The notes under the pieces are model-generated. The model saw only the letters and a program-made list of their open reading frames with translations, made no database searches and was not told the DNA's origin. Both the position numbers and the translations under genes were made by a program. A DNA stretch of 64,000 bases from Diphasiastrum complanatum (lineage: Eukaryota; Streptophyta; Lycopodiopsida; Lycopodiales; Lycopodiaceae): positions 50,981,298 to 51,045,297 of the forward strand of contig CM055099.1 of assembly GCA_029204225.1 (NCBI GenBank), read 5' to 3'. Below, in pieces: positions 1-13,528 of this stretch (its first letter is position 1; each line of letters opens with the position of its first letter).

Positions 1-290
1 TTGTTTTTCATCAGCTTCCATTTGACATGTTTCTATTTTCTAAAAACATCGCAAAACACAATTTCCTAATTACTAACTATCTAACTACGGATACATTCTT
101 GAAAATCACATTCCTATGTTTACTAAACACATAAATAATGCTTTTCTGGTTCATTATTTCATGTCTCTTTTAAAAATGCAAGTTTTCTAAACTTACGTAA
201 TGCCTTGTGCTCAGGTGTCCTTTGTATTTTGGGACCACCTCTAGGAGCATGATGTCCATCCAATTTTCTCTCTCCTAGGAATCTATCATT

Positions 291-390
291 CTCTCTCCTC
301 TCTCCGGTGGAATTTACTTTCTCTCTCTTCTCTCCGGTGGAATGCATGTTCTTTCTCCTCTCTCCGGTGGAATGTGCATGTGCTATGTGG
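291..390. repeat. 30-bp tandem repeat, three copies
   Basis: The block tctccggtgg recurs at 301, 331 and 361 in a pyrimidine-rich 30-bp unit ending in ggaat. Its minus-strand reading gives repeated STGERR peptides, but there is no coding context. It lies about 700 bp upstream of the ATPase gene start. I see no further function. Confidence 0.8.
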
Positions 391-424
391 CAGCCCGTCA
401 TTGGCTGTCCACATCCACATTCCA

Positions 425-660
425 ACACAAACGTAAAAAAATTTGCGAAAAAAAAAACGGCAAAAAACCGAAAAAAAAAATTGGTCCCCGCGTACGGCCG
501 TACCGTACGGCCAAAAAACGAAAAAAAAAAAACCTTCGCATAATGGCATTACGTAGGGGAAGACCCGAAGCCCTCGGGCCTTCTTTGCTGGTCGGGGCTT
601 GCCCTCGGGCTCCCGCCCTCGAGCAAGGGCCCTCCCAGCAAGGAAGGCCGGGCCTTCCCC
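425..660. repeat. A-rich segment with TACGGCCGTA palindromes and a GC-rich inverted block
   Basis: Runs of A flank a palindromic stretch near 493-514 (tacggccgtaccgtacggcc). A very GC-rich block follows (555-660) in which ccctcgggc motifs recur and face inverted partners. The layout (A-rich, CpG palindromes, GC-rich cassette) resembles the Mutator-like elements at 3128-3590 and 33766-34445. I found no target duplication, so membership in that family is only suspected. Confidence 0.3.
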
Positions 661-804
661 CCCACAAAATAACGATATGAAACGTACATAAATCGAATAC
701 AAAAACCAAATAAATCGAATACAAAATTCAATCGTGATTACGACATGCGTATCACTTTTTACAATTGTTGTTTGACTCGAATCGAGACAAAATTGCGTAG
801 CTAG

Positions 805-1074
805 TTTCTTATAAAGGAGGAGTAACATAAAGGAGGAGTAACGTATATAGTTGCTCAACGACCCATAGAACAAGAAACTTGCCATTTGGTACTCTCAAGT
901 GGTTCTTATTTTCTATGTGATTTTTGCAACGTTCTTGTTTTCTTTCTTTGCAATCGGATGGAAATATCAACAGGAACGCTCCATATCTCTCTCTCTCTCT
1001 CTCTCTGCCTATGCTCTCTTACTGTCCAGCAGGTGCTCTCCTTCTAACATAACCCAACAGTAGCTGCTGCTGCT
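805..1074 (+). promoter_or_regulatory. Probable promoter and 5' leader of the CIP111-like gene
   Basis: A TATA-like tataaagg sits near 811 inside a 16-bp tandem duplication of ataaaggaggagtaac (about 813 and 829). A (CT) tract at 985-1005 lies in the likely 5' UTR, a common feature of plant leaders. The start codon at 1075 follows. The transcription start is not determined. Confidence 0.35.
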
Positions 1075-1344
1075 ATGGCCAAAACTAGATCTCGCCGCTC
1101 TTCCTCGGCCTCCAAGCTTCCTCTCACTTCGTCAGACTCCGCTTCGCTCCCCTCAAATGCTACGAGTGCGGTTGGAAGCCCTTCCATGGCAAGCCCTGCT
1201 GATTCTTTTGGATTTCTAGAGCAAGTTGCGCTGACGGTGACCGTCGATGCGGTGGAGTCTGCTGATCTAACCGGTCGTTTACAAATATGGTTATCTGAAG
1301 CAGCCATGTTGGAGGCTTCACTTTCTGCTTCCCAGCTTGTGGCG
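1075..1344 (+). CDS. CIP111: CIP111-like gene, exon 1
   Basis: Starts at the ATG opening [10 protein letters not shown], a basic Ser-rich N-terminus of 90 codons. I chose the donor GCG|GTAGAT at 1345 rather than one after 1386, because the reading frame otherwise runs into TAG at 1384. The chosen junction (LSASQLVA then VAVKAAS) also aligns without a gap to the Arabidopsis protein. Confidence 0.85.
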
Positions 1345-4300
1345 GTAGATCACATAAAACCGGATGCACGTATTGCTTTATCATAGGTTAGACAAATGAG
1401 CCGATCAAGCTGCGTTGATGTTGAAACCCTAAACCCCTTTTTGTAAACCTAAACCTTGCTTTGCTGTCTGCAGGTGGCGGTGAAGGCAGCCTCTGCTGAA
1501 GGAACCCCGTTGTTGATTGAATCATTGGAAGGGCGTTTAAGCAGGCGATACCGCTTGAGATTTGAGGAAGGTCGTACGAAACATCCCGGTGCATATTTGG
1601 CTTTGGCTGTTGTTTGGCCATCTCAAAAGGTGCACCATTGTCCTGGCCTGTCTAATTTTACTCATCAAGGGTATTGAATTCTTTTGTGTTGTTGGTGCCA
1701 CAATTGAACGGCTGTTTGTACCTGGTAGAAGAGTTAGGACGAGCCATAATTGATGAAGCCCTCGGGTTGCAACATGTATATCTCTTCTTCCAAGAATCCA
1801 TTTAGGAAAGCATTAGTAGATTCTTTGAATTGCAAAATGATTTAAAAAACCTCCACAACTTTCTATTGATCAACCTTTCCCTTCATCTTCACCTCCTAGC
1901 AATTAAGAAGCTATCTAAGTGGTTCATAAAGACTAATGAAGATGGTGCTATTCTTGATAAAGGAGGATCTAGTTCAATGAGTGAATGTAGATTGTTGAGA
2001 GGGAGAAATACCACTCAGCCTACTTCAATGGCTAAAGTATCATGTGAAGATGAGCAACATACGTATGAAGGAACTTCCGTTAAGCAAGTTTGGATAGATA
2101 CTATGCATGAGGAGTCTCCATTTATAATGAAGAATCAAACATGGGAGCTTGTTCATCCGAATAAATCCATTAAACACATGGTACAAAATGGGTTCACAGA
2201 ATTGAGTATCATTTTAATGTTCAAATTGACAAATATAAGGCAAGCTTGTGACAAAAGGCAATGTGCAACGACAAGGTATGCAGTATGAAGAAACTTTTGC
2301 TCCTATTGCTAAAATGCATCACATTTTATGAGTTCTTGCTCTTTCATAATCAAAATTTGGAACAAATGGATGTCATCCTTGAATGGTATTTGGAAAGTTA
2401 CAAGCACAAAAATGTAAATTACTCTTAGGATTTGAAAACTGAAGGATCTAGGACGATTACATTATTGTTTATGCATTGAGGTTAGGGTTACTTCTCTTTC
2501 ACAAAGCAAGTATTTTTACAAGCTTTTAGACAAGTACAACATATTGGATTGCAGAGCTGTTGGTACCCCTGCTGAAGCTAACTTTAAGCTTCCAATTTCT
2601 TGGATCAAGGCAAAGTAGATGCTACTTTATTTTGTAGATTTTGTTGGAAGCCTAATCTATGCCACGATCACTAGCCCTAATATATCATATGCTGTTGGTA
2701 TTTTGATCCAATTACAAATTCTAGATGGAGTTACTAGTCCTACTAGCACTCACATTAACCAAGCATAGAGATTAAAGAGAACGCAGATTATAGAAGAATT
2801 GAGCAAAGCTTAAACACACTAGAATGAATTGTGGTGGGGCACTAGCCTACATATATAGTTTCTCTAATCTTTGTGAAAAGCTAAAATCCTAAAGCAAATA
2901 GCAAAAGAACAAAAGCTAATTGCTAAAATTATTACCTATATTGGGTAAAGACCCAAGATGTATTTGTAAGTAATAAAGCAAGTCCTTATCTAGTAGTAGT
3001 GCGCCCACCTACATGCATAAGCAATAAAAAATGAATTTACTATAAATAGTAATGGCCCCTATAATAGCATGCAAGCATGGTCAAACTCACACTAAGGGGT
3101 ACCAAATAAACATTAATTCCTAACCATAGATGCACTGCGTTTCTGAAACGTGTTTCAGAATCGCGTTCAGAAACGCAGTTCATTAATGCGTTTCTGAAAT
3201 TTAAAAAAAAATTCCAGAAACGTTTTTTATGTATATATTTATATTTTTTGGTTTTTTTATGGGCAATATGGGTATCAGATGAAAGCTCTAATTAAGAGCA
3301 TAATTACTGTGTAGTTTGTCGACTGTTTTGGGTGCATGATGGTTCAGTTCAGGTGCATTAATCCATGTTGGGTTCTGTCAAGGATAAAAATTCAAAACTA
3401 ACCTCTAGCCTGTCTGTTACGATCACAGATGGTCCCAGTAAGTGTCTTTTCGCTCAAGGAGTTGGAAGGCCAAGTCATGAAGAGGCCTTACCGTCGGGGC
3501 TGGGGTCTACCGGCAGCCCCCGGACCCTGCCGTTGGGGGGTGTTGCCACCCAAACCCCCCACAAGAGACAACTTAAGACAATTTAGACAATAAGAAACTA
3601 TTGATCAAAAAACGAATTTTTATAACTTTGAATTTGATCCTCCAATATACATCTCTTGCTGTCTTGTCTCGCTGCTGTGTCTCTGATTGAATGAATGTGT
3701 TACAATGAGTAGTGCACATGTATTTATATTGCTACAGGACAGATCTTTTGGCCTTTTAATGCTGTAACAATAGATATCTAACCGTTTACGACGGTTGATA
3801 TTCAAATAGACGCTCTGTTTCCAGGCTTGAATAAATTTTGTTCTTGAATTATTCGCGACTGTCCATCTCTTCGTCTCAGCTTTGTGTTTCGCGAATTGTT
3901 CGCGACACTTGTCTCTTCGCGACATTTTCATCTTTCGCGAATTGTTCGCGACAGATGACAATTGTTGAGCTTGAAGAAGAAATCTAGAATATTTCGCGAA
4001 CTATTCGAGATAGTTTCGCGACAAGTGAGCTTGAAGAACAGTCTAGAAGATTTCGCGAATTGTTCGCGACAATTTCGCGACATCTGAGGCTTGAACAAGA
4101 AACAGAATATTTCGCGACAAGATTTTGTTCGCGAATCTTTTGAGCTTCAACAAGAAAGCCACGAGCTTTTACAAGAAACTGTTTCGCGAATCTTTTGAGT
4201 TGATAGCAAGACAAATTTCGCAAATCCTTCGCGAATTTTTCGAGTTGGTCACGACTAGAAATGTTTCGAGTTCGAGTTTGCGTTCGTTTCTTTCTCTTCC

Positions 4301-7300
4301 TTTGTCAAGTAAACTGCGCGCTTTGTTGGTAGGATCAAGATCTGTTTGATCAGTTGTTCTATAGCTCCCTCTCAAAGTGGCAGTTGGATTAACCCCAATC
4401 TTCTTCGCTGCTTCTCGAACAAAGCGTTACTTAATGGCTTTGTAAAGATATCAGCTCTCATTTCCTCTGTGGGTATGAAGACTGTCTTCAGTATCTTCTT
4501 CTCGGGGCATTAGCAATGCTTTCTAGGCAACTTTCATCTGATTCTTATTTTGTCTTCTGTATCAGAAGCATTAGTTACTTTCTGTTTTAACCAGTAATCA
4601 AATTTTTATCTGAGAAATTATAATCCTTTTAAAGGTAAAATTCTTGACATCAACCACACCTGTATGTGCAGCTGAATAAGTATGGAGCAAAATTGTCCAA
4701 ACAGCTTGCCCATACTTTAGGTGATCCTGTGCTGGGATTGGGCATTTGTGTGAGTTCCATCAAAGTTGATTGCAGGAATTCCGATTTACAAAGAAAATGG
4801 AGCATTTCAATGCATCACAAGGGTACACCCGAGCTGGTAATACATGAGTGTAAGTATCTCTCTCTTGAGTGGTGCCCTCCATTAGAGACACCTGGGCTTT
4901 TTGAAATGCAAAGTTCTGCAGCAGTTCCAGATTTTCTTAGCCATGGGAATCCGTCATGCAGTTCAAGTCTCCCTTCACCGCAGAGGCAAGCTTCTGCAGC
5001 AATATGCAAGCAATCTCCTATGAAAACACCTCCTTTTGCATCGACACCAAATGAGCAGAAGTTGCAATCTACTGAAGTCAGAGATGGTTCACTGTCAAGA
5101 ACAGAAAGCAAAGTAAAATCTAACGCACTTGATTTTGGACAGGAAGGGAAACTTACAAATCTGAAACCTATTTGGTCTATTTTTGGTAGGGAAGCTGAAA
5201 AAGCAAAGATGGTTGTAGAAACTTTTGTCTCAAGGTGGCTGCAAGGCTGTCTTTTACTTTCTGGAAGTCTGGTTTTGATACCAGTCTGTGGTCGTGACTG
5301 TGTCTTTCGGATAAAAGAAGCACAGACTGTACCTGAGGTTTCAGAGGAAGTTGAAACCCCCACCAATTCTTCTAACAACTCTGTTGCAAGCACTTTATCG
5401 TCAGAAGAAGCCATCACAGCTAAGCTTGGGTCTCTTGCGTTGTCATGTCCATCCCAGCCTGCTTTCTATGTTTCTTGTAGGACAGCAATTACTTTGCTGC
5501 CTCCTTTTCGAAAAAGGGAAGATAACAATGAATCACAACCGTGTATTTCTTTGGAAAGTTCAGTTTGTCCTTCCAAAGCTTTTGAGGGAAAGAAATTGGA
5601 GGTAGCTGGTGCAAGAAATACCAAGTATCCTTTAGGTGGTCTGTCTGAACAAATTTCAACTCTCATGGAAATCATCGAATTCTCCTTGCTTAGACCTCAT
5701 TTGTTGACACGGTATGGCCATTTGGCTTCTTCATTCAAATCATAATGTTGGTCTATAGATGTCAGATGTTGTTTTTTAAATCAATCATTTGGAAAATTTT
5801 GGCTTCAAGTTTCATGTGTACATTCAAATTTTATGGAATGGCATTGAGCAAATACTTGACATCTCGTTAATCTGTTCATTGGAAAATGTTGTGCCTTCCC
5901 TACTTGTATTTCACAGTTGAGATACATCTGATAAATGTTACAACTTGCACTGTAGCAAGAGTTAAAGTTTAGATCTGAAGCTTTTGTCTATTTTCATCTT
6001 ATTCATCTACTATTGTGTTTTGTTGTCTTTAAGTCAACAACATGCGTTATATCTCATCATTTTTGACGTTGTTAGTTATTTTTCTAAGATTGATCTTATT
6101 GGAATATACTTATATCACATAAATGGGGAGCTAAGGAGCCCACTTTGTTTGTAGTATTTTGTATTTTGTCTTTGTTGCGGTAACTCGTCTACATATGATG
6201 GTCCTTGTTAATTTAATTTAATTTAATCTGAGTAATTATCAATATTACTATTTTTTCTTTCTTACTGATTGCCATTTGCTTCTTAGTCAACACCGGGTCT
6301 ACCCAAAAAAAAACCCAGTTAGCAACTTATGCTTGGGTAGTGATGAGACATAAGATGCTGTTTGGCTAAGATTTTTTGTTTATTGAATGATGAATCCTAT
6401 ATTTTTGTTTTGATATAGATCCTGACTTTCTGGGTTGCTTGTATATTGTTTCTAAGCTTTACCTTATGACATGACTTCTCTATTTAATTTGTGAAATTGG
6501 ATATATTCTAATTTCACAAATAGATATACCATAAACTCAAGTTTACAACAAAATCTATGTTCTATGATATTTTTATTCTGATTTATAAACATTAAATGCA
6601 GCTGCTATTCAGTTTTCTTTGGATGATGAAATTTCACAATGCCCTATGTTTTCCTTGTAACCAGCTTTGGCTTGCAGCCAACTCGCGGTGTCCTTCTTTA
6701 TGGGCCTCCTGGTTCAGGCAAAACTTCTCTTGCTCATGCTGCTGTATCTGAAGCGGGTGTCAACATCTTATCAGTTAATGGTCCTGAAGTTGTTAGTGAG
6801 TTTTATGGAGAAAGTGAGAAAACCTTAAGAGCAGTTTTTGCTTCAGCTCAACTTGCTGCTCCATGTGTTGTATGTTTCTTACTGATGCTGTGCTTTTTAA
6901 AATTTATGCCGAAACAATGCATTTATGACATAACATTCTAGCAGTGTTTTTCAAAGGGTTTTGATTGTCATCTCATCTTATGCAGCTAAAGTGTTGTTTG
7001 TTTTTTGCTGCAACGCTCTACTACTGGCAAATATCAGTGCAAAGGTTTTCTTGCCTCTATTTTTGTTAATTGGAAGTAGCCCAAGAACTTTTTACTGTAC
7101 CTAATGTTTCAGGAAACTGTACCTGAAACATCACATTTGTTTGCATAGTTATGTTAAAAGGGTGGATGTTAAAACTATATATCGTACCTTATTCACTGAT
7201 TAGCATCCTTTTGCACACATCATGCCAAACCTCTAATTGATTAGGTTCAGAGTTTTGAAATTTATGTGGTGTACGGAGCCAAACTGGATGATCAACTATA

Positions 7301-10300
7301 GAATGATAATCACACATGAATGCTGAAGGTGTTTATAGATGAACTGGATGCCATCACCCCAGAAAGAAAGGAGGGTAGTGAAGAGTTGGCGCAGCGGCTC
7401 GTTGCAGAGCTGCTGTCTTTGATGGATGGGAGCATGAAGCAGTCCCTTGACAGAGTGCTTGTCATTGCAGCAACAAATCGACCTGAGGTTATTGACCCAG
7501 CATTAAGGCGTCCTGGACGGTTTGATCGAGAAATTGAAGTTGGTACGTAAAACATAAGCACAATGGAACGCAGGATCATTTGCTATTTAGGGATATATTA
7601 TCTGAGTCTTTTGATAGTTCTTTTGCTGCTTGATTACATAGCAATTATAGTGAATCAATCTAATGTCGAATGGCAGTGGAGAAATGGTTTTGTATTTTGG
7701 ACTTTTGCAGATTATGTAGTACGGTCTCATGTCAATGGAATACTTTCCTTGCCTGTTTGAGATTGACAGGAGTTCCAACACCAGCTGGGAGACGAGAAAT
7801 ATTGGAAACTCTTTTGCTGACTATGGATCACAGTCTAAGTGTCAACGATGTTGAGTCGCTGGCTGCGGACACACATGGGTTTGTTGGTGCAGATATGGCA
7901 GCACTTTGTAATGAAGCGGCTATGACTGCTCTGCGCCGTTATGTAGAGGGAATAGCTGCTGCAAAAGTTCTCTTGGAGGATCCATCTATGGCACAGCAAG
8001 AAGATGCTGGAGTTCAAAAGGTTTGTGAAGGAAATTCACTTACAAGTCAGATGTCACAGTTTTCAGACTCTCTTCCCACAGACAAAGTGGCAACAAACAA
8101 GGAAAAACTTCCTAATGTGAGTTGCATAGTAGGAAATCTAGAAGGAAGCAGTGAAGTCTCAGCTGAATCATGCGGTGCCTTTGAGCTTAGTGTAAATTTA
8201 GAGGACTTCCAGGCGGCAAAGACAAAAGTAAGACCCAGCGCAATGCGAGAGGTAAAAGCTCATTTTCCAGCTGTTTGATTTTTATTGTATTTTGTATCAC
8301 ACAGTCTAGCTTTACTTTTCTCCATTCAAGAATTTGTGGCATGCAGAATGTAACATCTTATACTTTTCTTATGTGCACCTGCTGCTAGAATTTGGATTAT
8401 CACTTGTGAACCTCAAGTTTGTAAGGGTATGCATAATACTAAAAATTTTGTACCAGGGCATTCGCATTTGGATGCCAGAGTCTTGGAAGTTCCAGATTTT
8501 CTTGGGGGTCATTTATTTATACATTTTTGCAACTTGGCCAAAGACTCATTGTTTTTGGGGTAAATTCACAACTTTCCTTTTGCGTATGCTTGAAGAGCAG
8601 GTTATGCTGGAGATTCCTAAGGTGAAGTGGCATGACATTGGTGGACAAGATGAAGTCAAGCAACAATTAAAAGAGGCCGTTGAATGGCCACAGAAGCACG
8701 GAGATGCATTTTCTAGGATTGGGGCTCAGCCACCCAGAGGTGTGCTTCTTTATGGCCCCCCTGGGTGCAGTAAGACCCTAATGGCTCGGGCTGTGGCAAC
8801 AGAAACTGGTTTGAATTTTATTGCTGTGAAAGGCCCGGAACTTTTCAGTAAATGGGTTGGTGAATCTGAGAAAGCTGTACGTTCATTGTTCGCCCGTGCG
8901 AGGGCAGCTGCACCATCAGTTGTTTTCTTTGATGAGATAGATGGGCTCGCTGTGGCACGCAATGATGGCTGTGGCGAGGGGCTATCTGTTGGAGACAGGG
9001 TTCTCAGCCAGTTGCTTGTAGAGCTTGATGGTAAAACTACACTTAGAAGTTTTGATGCCAAATTTTTTTGTTCTGGTTGTCCTTTTGTCTTCCATTGCAG
9101 GCACTTTGAATGCAATTAGTCATGAATTCTTTTCTCGTGTTGTAGTAGTTGACCCTATCGATTAGTCTCTTTGAGTTTATATTTACCAAGTGGCACACAG
9201 TTAAGGGATTTCAAGTTTGATAAAGTTGGATTTGTTTTTAGGGTGTGTCTGAAGTGGGTACATAAAGTCCTTGATCAAAGCTTTTGCAAATTTGTGCATT
9301 GTGTTAGCTATGCCTTTGTGACGAAAGCCACTAGCCAGATGAAGAATTTGACTTAAAAATTTAATATTCACTGTACATTAGAATCAGTTGTGACAGCTTC
9401 TCTATAAGAAACTTTTGAAGGAAAACATGGATTCTAATTGATGGCTGAGCAAATGACTATGACATTGCCCCAAAGTAAGGAACTAGCTATTAGATTGTTC
9501 AGTTTGCTTTGCATTTCCATTACTTTGTTATGGGTTGGTCACAATCGCAAGGACGGTGAAGCAGTGAGATGTTAAGTGAGGGAAGTCTGCAACTAAGGAC
9601 AAGAGGTAATCACGAGGAAGGCCTAAAAGGCAGCGACAACAGAGACCAATTTAGAGAGATGCTGAGAAAAATAGGAATGCAAATAAGGCAGCAATGATAT
9701 CGATTGACGTAAAATGGAAGGCTAATCTGTAGTGGAAGCAGAGATCTGAAACCCACAGATTGGGAGAGGGATTCTTAAAGCAGGAGTGGGCACAGAGGAA
9801 GCCAAACACCTTTTTTTCTTACATGGTAGAAGTAGGCCAAATATATTTCCACAAGACATCTATGTGGAACCATTTATCTTCATTGTTATTGTGTGTTATG
9901 TGTAATATATAATATGGGGCCTTGGGCTGGCATTTATTAGGCATTATTGGTGACATTTATGAGTCAAATTATTTTGGCCTAGAGCTAAGTTGCAGGTTAA
10001 GGTTTCATACCCAGAACTTATGGACTTGCACAATTTAAATTGGCATGTGACCCCTCATTATGTTTGGCTTACTATCTCCTTAGCATCAGAATAGCTTATG
10101 ATCAGTTTTTGCATACAATCAGCCTATGATTGGCAAATTTCTATCTGTTTACACTGGTCTATTGTAAATGTCTATATTCTTAGTGTGTAAATTCAAATAA
10201 CCATCATCATTATTACAATCTCAATGTAGAAAGATTGACATAGAAGCACTAGAGGGATGGAGAGACACGAAACATTAATCTTGTGTTAGCCTTCTCTACC

Positions 10301-13300
10301 ACATTCCAATGGAATGAAAAAAATGAGGACAGAGATTTATTACTTTACATCACTTGAGGTACTTTGGCCTATTTATTTTATTTTCCAAGGTAAATTTGAT
10401 AATTACACTTAAATTACCATCATAGGACCATGTCCTTATGCTAAAATCGGCATTGCATTTTTTATCAATTTGAACACCACACCCCCCCGCCGGGGCTTCA
10501 GTGACAACTTTGTTGGAGTTTTAGTTGACATGCTGCAAACACCTGGGCACACTCTCTAGGCACCTCCATGATTGCTGTCTCTGCCTCTTTTGTGTCTTCA
10601 TATCTATGCATCTTCATGTACTTTGATGCATAGACTCACTTGTTTTGCCAAGCACCATCACATATTGGATGCTGTATCCTACTTTGTGACACTTTTAAGC
10701 TCTTTTAAGTCATTCTTTAGAATTTTCCATCTGCCGTTAGACCATTTTTACTTGCCGGCATTGTATTGGCCACATGCTGTTGTAGTCAAACTGCCACCAA
10801 TAACTAGTTGCATACATCTAGTCTTAGGATCTCTACTTAATGTATGGGTTTGTCTTTTCATACACAAAGGCTTAACCCATTTTAATTGAAATTATGAACC
10901 TTCTATTGAAGGGATGAGTTTGCATTTTGATGACATAGTACCTGTTCTATGCTGTTACATCCTTATCCTTTTTAAATGCAATTATTTTATGATGGTAGCA
11001 TTCATTTCAAGTTTCAATCTTAGTTAGTATATAAGCTTAGGTGTGTTAAAGTATGAATACTCGAAATGCAATGGCTGATATCTAGGTGATTCATGGCCAC
11101 TGAACATGTCACATGCATTTATAATTTTAATAATTAGTTACTCTTACCTTGTAGCTGTTGTTTTTCTGTACTGGAGTTCAAACTAGTAATGAGCCAATAT
11201 ATGTGAAAACCTACAAACCTAAGAGTGTAGTTGATAATGACCTTAATTGGGCAGGCCCAAATTCTGCGAAAACCCTATAGGTTTCGAAGACGGACCCATG
11301 AACCTCCTTAGAATAAGAAAAAGTGAGTTGTTCCATTAGGAATTCTTCAAAAGTGCCTAACAATTTGCACATAGTGCAACTTCTTTTTTCAGTATTTTCA
11401 CTTTTAATTTGTTGTCTTTTGAGCTAGGCTTGATACCAAGAAGCAGCGTTGCAGTGATTGCTGCCACAAATCGTCCAGACAAAATTGATGCTGCACTATT
11501 ACGTCCAGGTGTGGCTCGTCCTTTGGTGATGTTAAGATTTTTATGCGTTTTTTTATGCATGAATTAAGTCTTTGAAATGTTGATGATTGTTCTGAATTCC
11601 AACTCTGTTTGGTAGTTGATGCTTTTCGTTGATCTAGTTGATATGAGATGACTTGTTGGAGACCAGAGAAGGAGAGAAAATCGATATAATTCTTCTTTAT
11701 GTTTGTCCTTGATATTTGAGTGTCATTGGCTGTGGATTGGATCTCAAATGCGATTCAAGACTGATTTGCACATATTTACTGTCACAATATAGAAATTTTT
11801 TCCTGGCCAATCAGCAACTTGTTATGGTGTTGAATGTTGACGCAATATAAAGAAGAGAACTATCAAACAAGATCAATACTAACATCCATGTATATTGCTA
11901 TAAGACTCAAGTAAAAGCTTTATTTAAGTGAGCTTTCATGATGAAACTTGAAAGCATGCTTAAATTCAGTTTTCCTTGGAATGGCCTAGTTTTTCAGCAA
12001 ATTGCAACAATATGCTTTTGCTTTGACTTAGATAGAGTGGGATAGATTCAATCTTGGAAATGTTGCATCTTCATCAACCAACGACAGTTTCCATATGGCT
12101 TTTGCAAACTTAAAAAATCTGCAAAATATCTCATTTTCCCTATTTTTTTAGGCGATTTGTGTTATTCGATTTCTATGTACAGGAACCATCTATCAACGTC
12201 GATTCACCATCCACACCATATTTGAGTATGTTTGAAAATTTAATGGTCCACTTTTGAAAGCATCCTTTGTTGGATTTTGAGCTGCCGTCTTAATCTACCG
12301 TAGCATGGCTGTGACTTTTGAAGACTGTCCTACTAAATTCCAACACTATCTGGCAAAATGAATGATGAAAATTGCTGCCCCAATCTTGCTGTGCCAATAC
12401 TTCAAACCAAGATTGCTTTTAGCAAAAGAGGAACAATTTTCTCTTTATAGGTTAATGCTTTCTTTTGTTGTCTGTTGGAATTTTCACTTATGATAATTTG
12501 TCCTGCTATGAAGTCGGATAAGTCAAGGGCCAACTCTCATTAGAGCCCTTGTATTCAAGTTCATGTACTTGTAAGAGGTAGAATTTGTATTCGAAAAGTA
12601 ACAATATGAAAGGTAGCCATTTTTTCTGTAATGTTATTACGTCCTTTTCTATTAAAATTTTAGCTACATCCCAATTACGAACTTAGCATGCCACTCCCCC
12701 ATATCATCTATATCTAGTACTCATGAATCATTATGCCCCTGAATTGTTGATGACATGTTTCCATGTTCAACAACTAAATAACATTCAAGTCTCTTGCAAA
12801 TATCTCATTCTAAAACAATCAATGTAACTCCCAAAAAATACATTAGCTTATGTGTCCTTTGCTGTCCCATAGACCATGATTTCCATTTCTTACCTTTTTT
12901 TGTTGTAAAAGAATTTGTTTCTCATTTCTTTTTTGAAACAAAGTAGAGCACCATCATATGTACACTCTTATTTTCCTGTAAGATTTTGAGTTGCATGTAA
13001 TATTTCCGAAGAGTCTTTTTTGCCAACTCAATGATTTCCTTGATTGAAGGCTTGGTCTGTTTTGCAGTTTAACCAGCAAAACACTAATGAAAATCTTGTC
13101 AAGAACTCTAATGAAAGTGTCCTTACGTTCTTGGTCTGCAAGAAGTCATGGTGTTTAAATAATTCTTTGGATCTTCAATGCAACATGTGTAAGCTCTTCT
13201 AAGGCAGGAGATGATGCATTTCAATTTCCACGTGGTGAGTTGCTGTATTGTGTTTGAGTTGGGCTCACCCACCCAGGTTCTATTCTCGAAGATCATACCA

Positions 13301-13475
13301 AGAAGCATTACAAAAGACAAACACATTCTTTCTTAAACTCTGGTTGCGAGCCCATCTCTTCCCATTTATGCTTGAGAGTCATGTGAGCGTGTTCTTATTT
13401 TATTCTTTGCATAAAAATGTCTAATGTGATGTAGAAATAGCATGATTTTTTGGCATAAAAATGTCTAATGTGATG

Positions 13476-13528
<53 letters not shown>

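Noticed and set aside
286-885. Long overlapping frames on both strands
   Set aside because: They arise from tandem repeats, A-tracts and GC-rich palindromes. No domain or start context supports them.
1345-1386. In-frame TAG at 1384 as a premature stop in the ATPase gene
   Set aside because: A donor at 1345 (GCG|GTAGAT) removes it, keeps phase 0 and gives a gap-free match to the family, so the stop is intronic.
3853-4234. CRISPR-like or satellite array
   Set aside because: The motif is only 6-8 bp, spacing is irregular, spacers are not unit-length, and it lies in a plant copia LTR.
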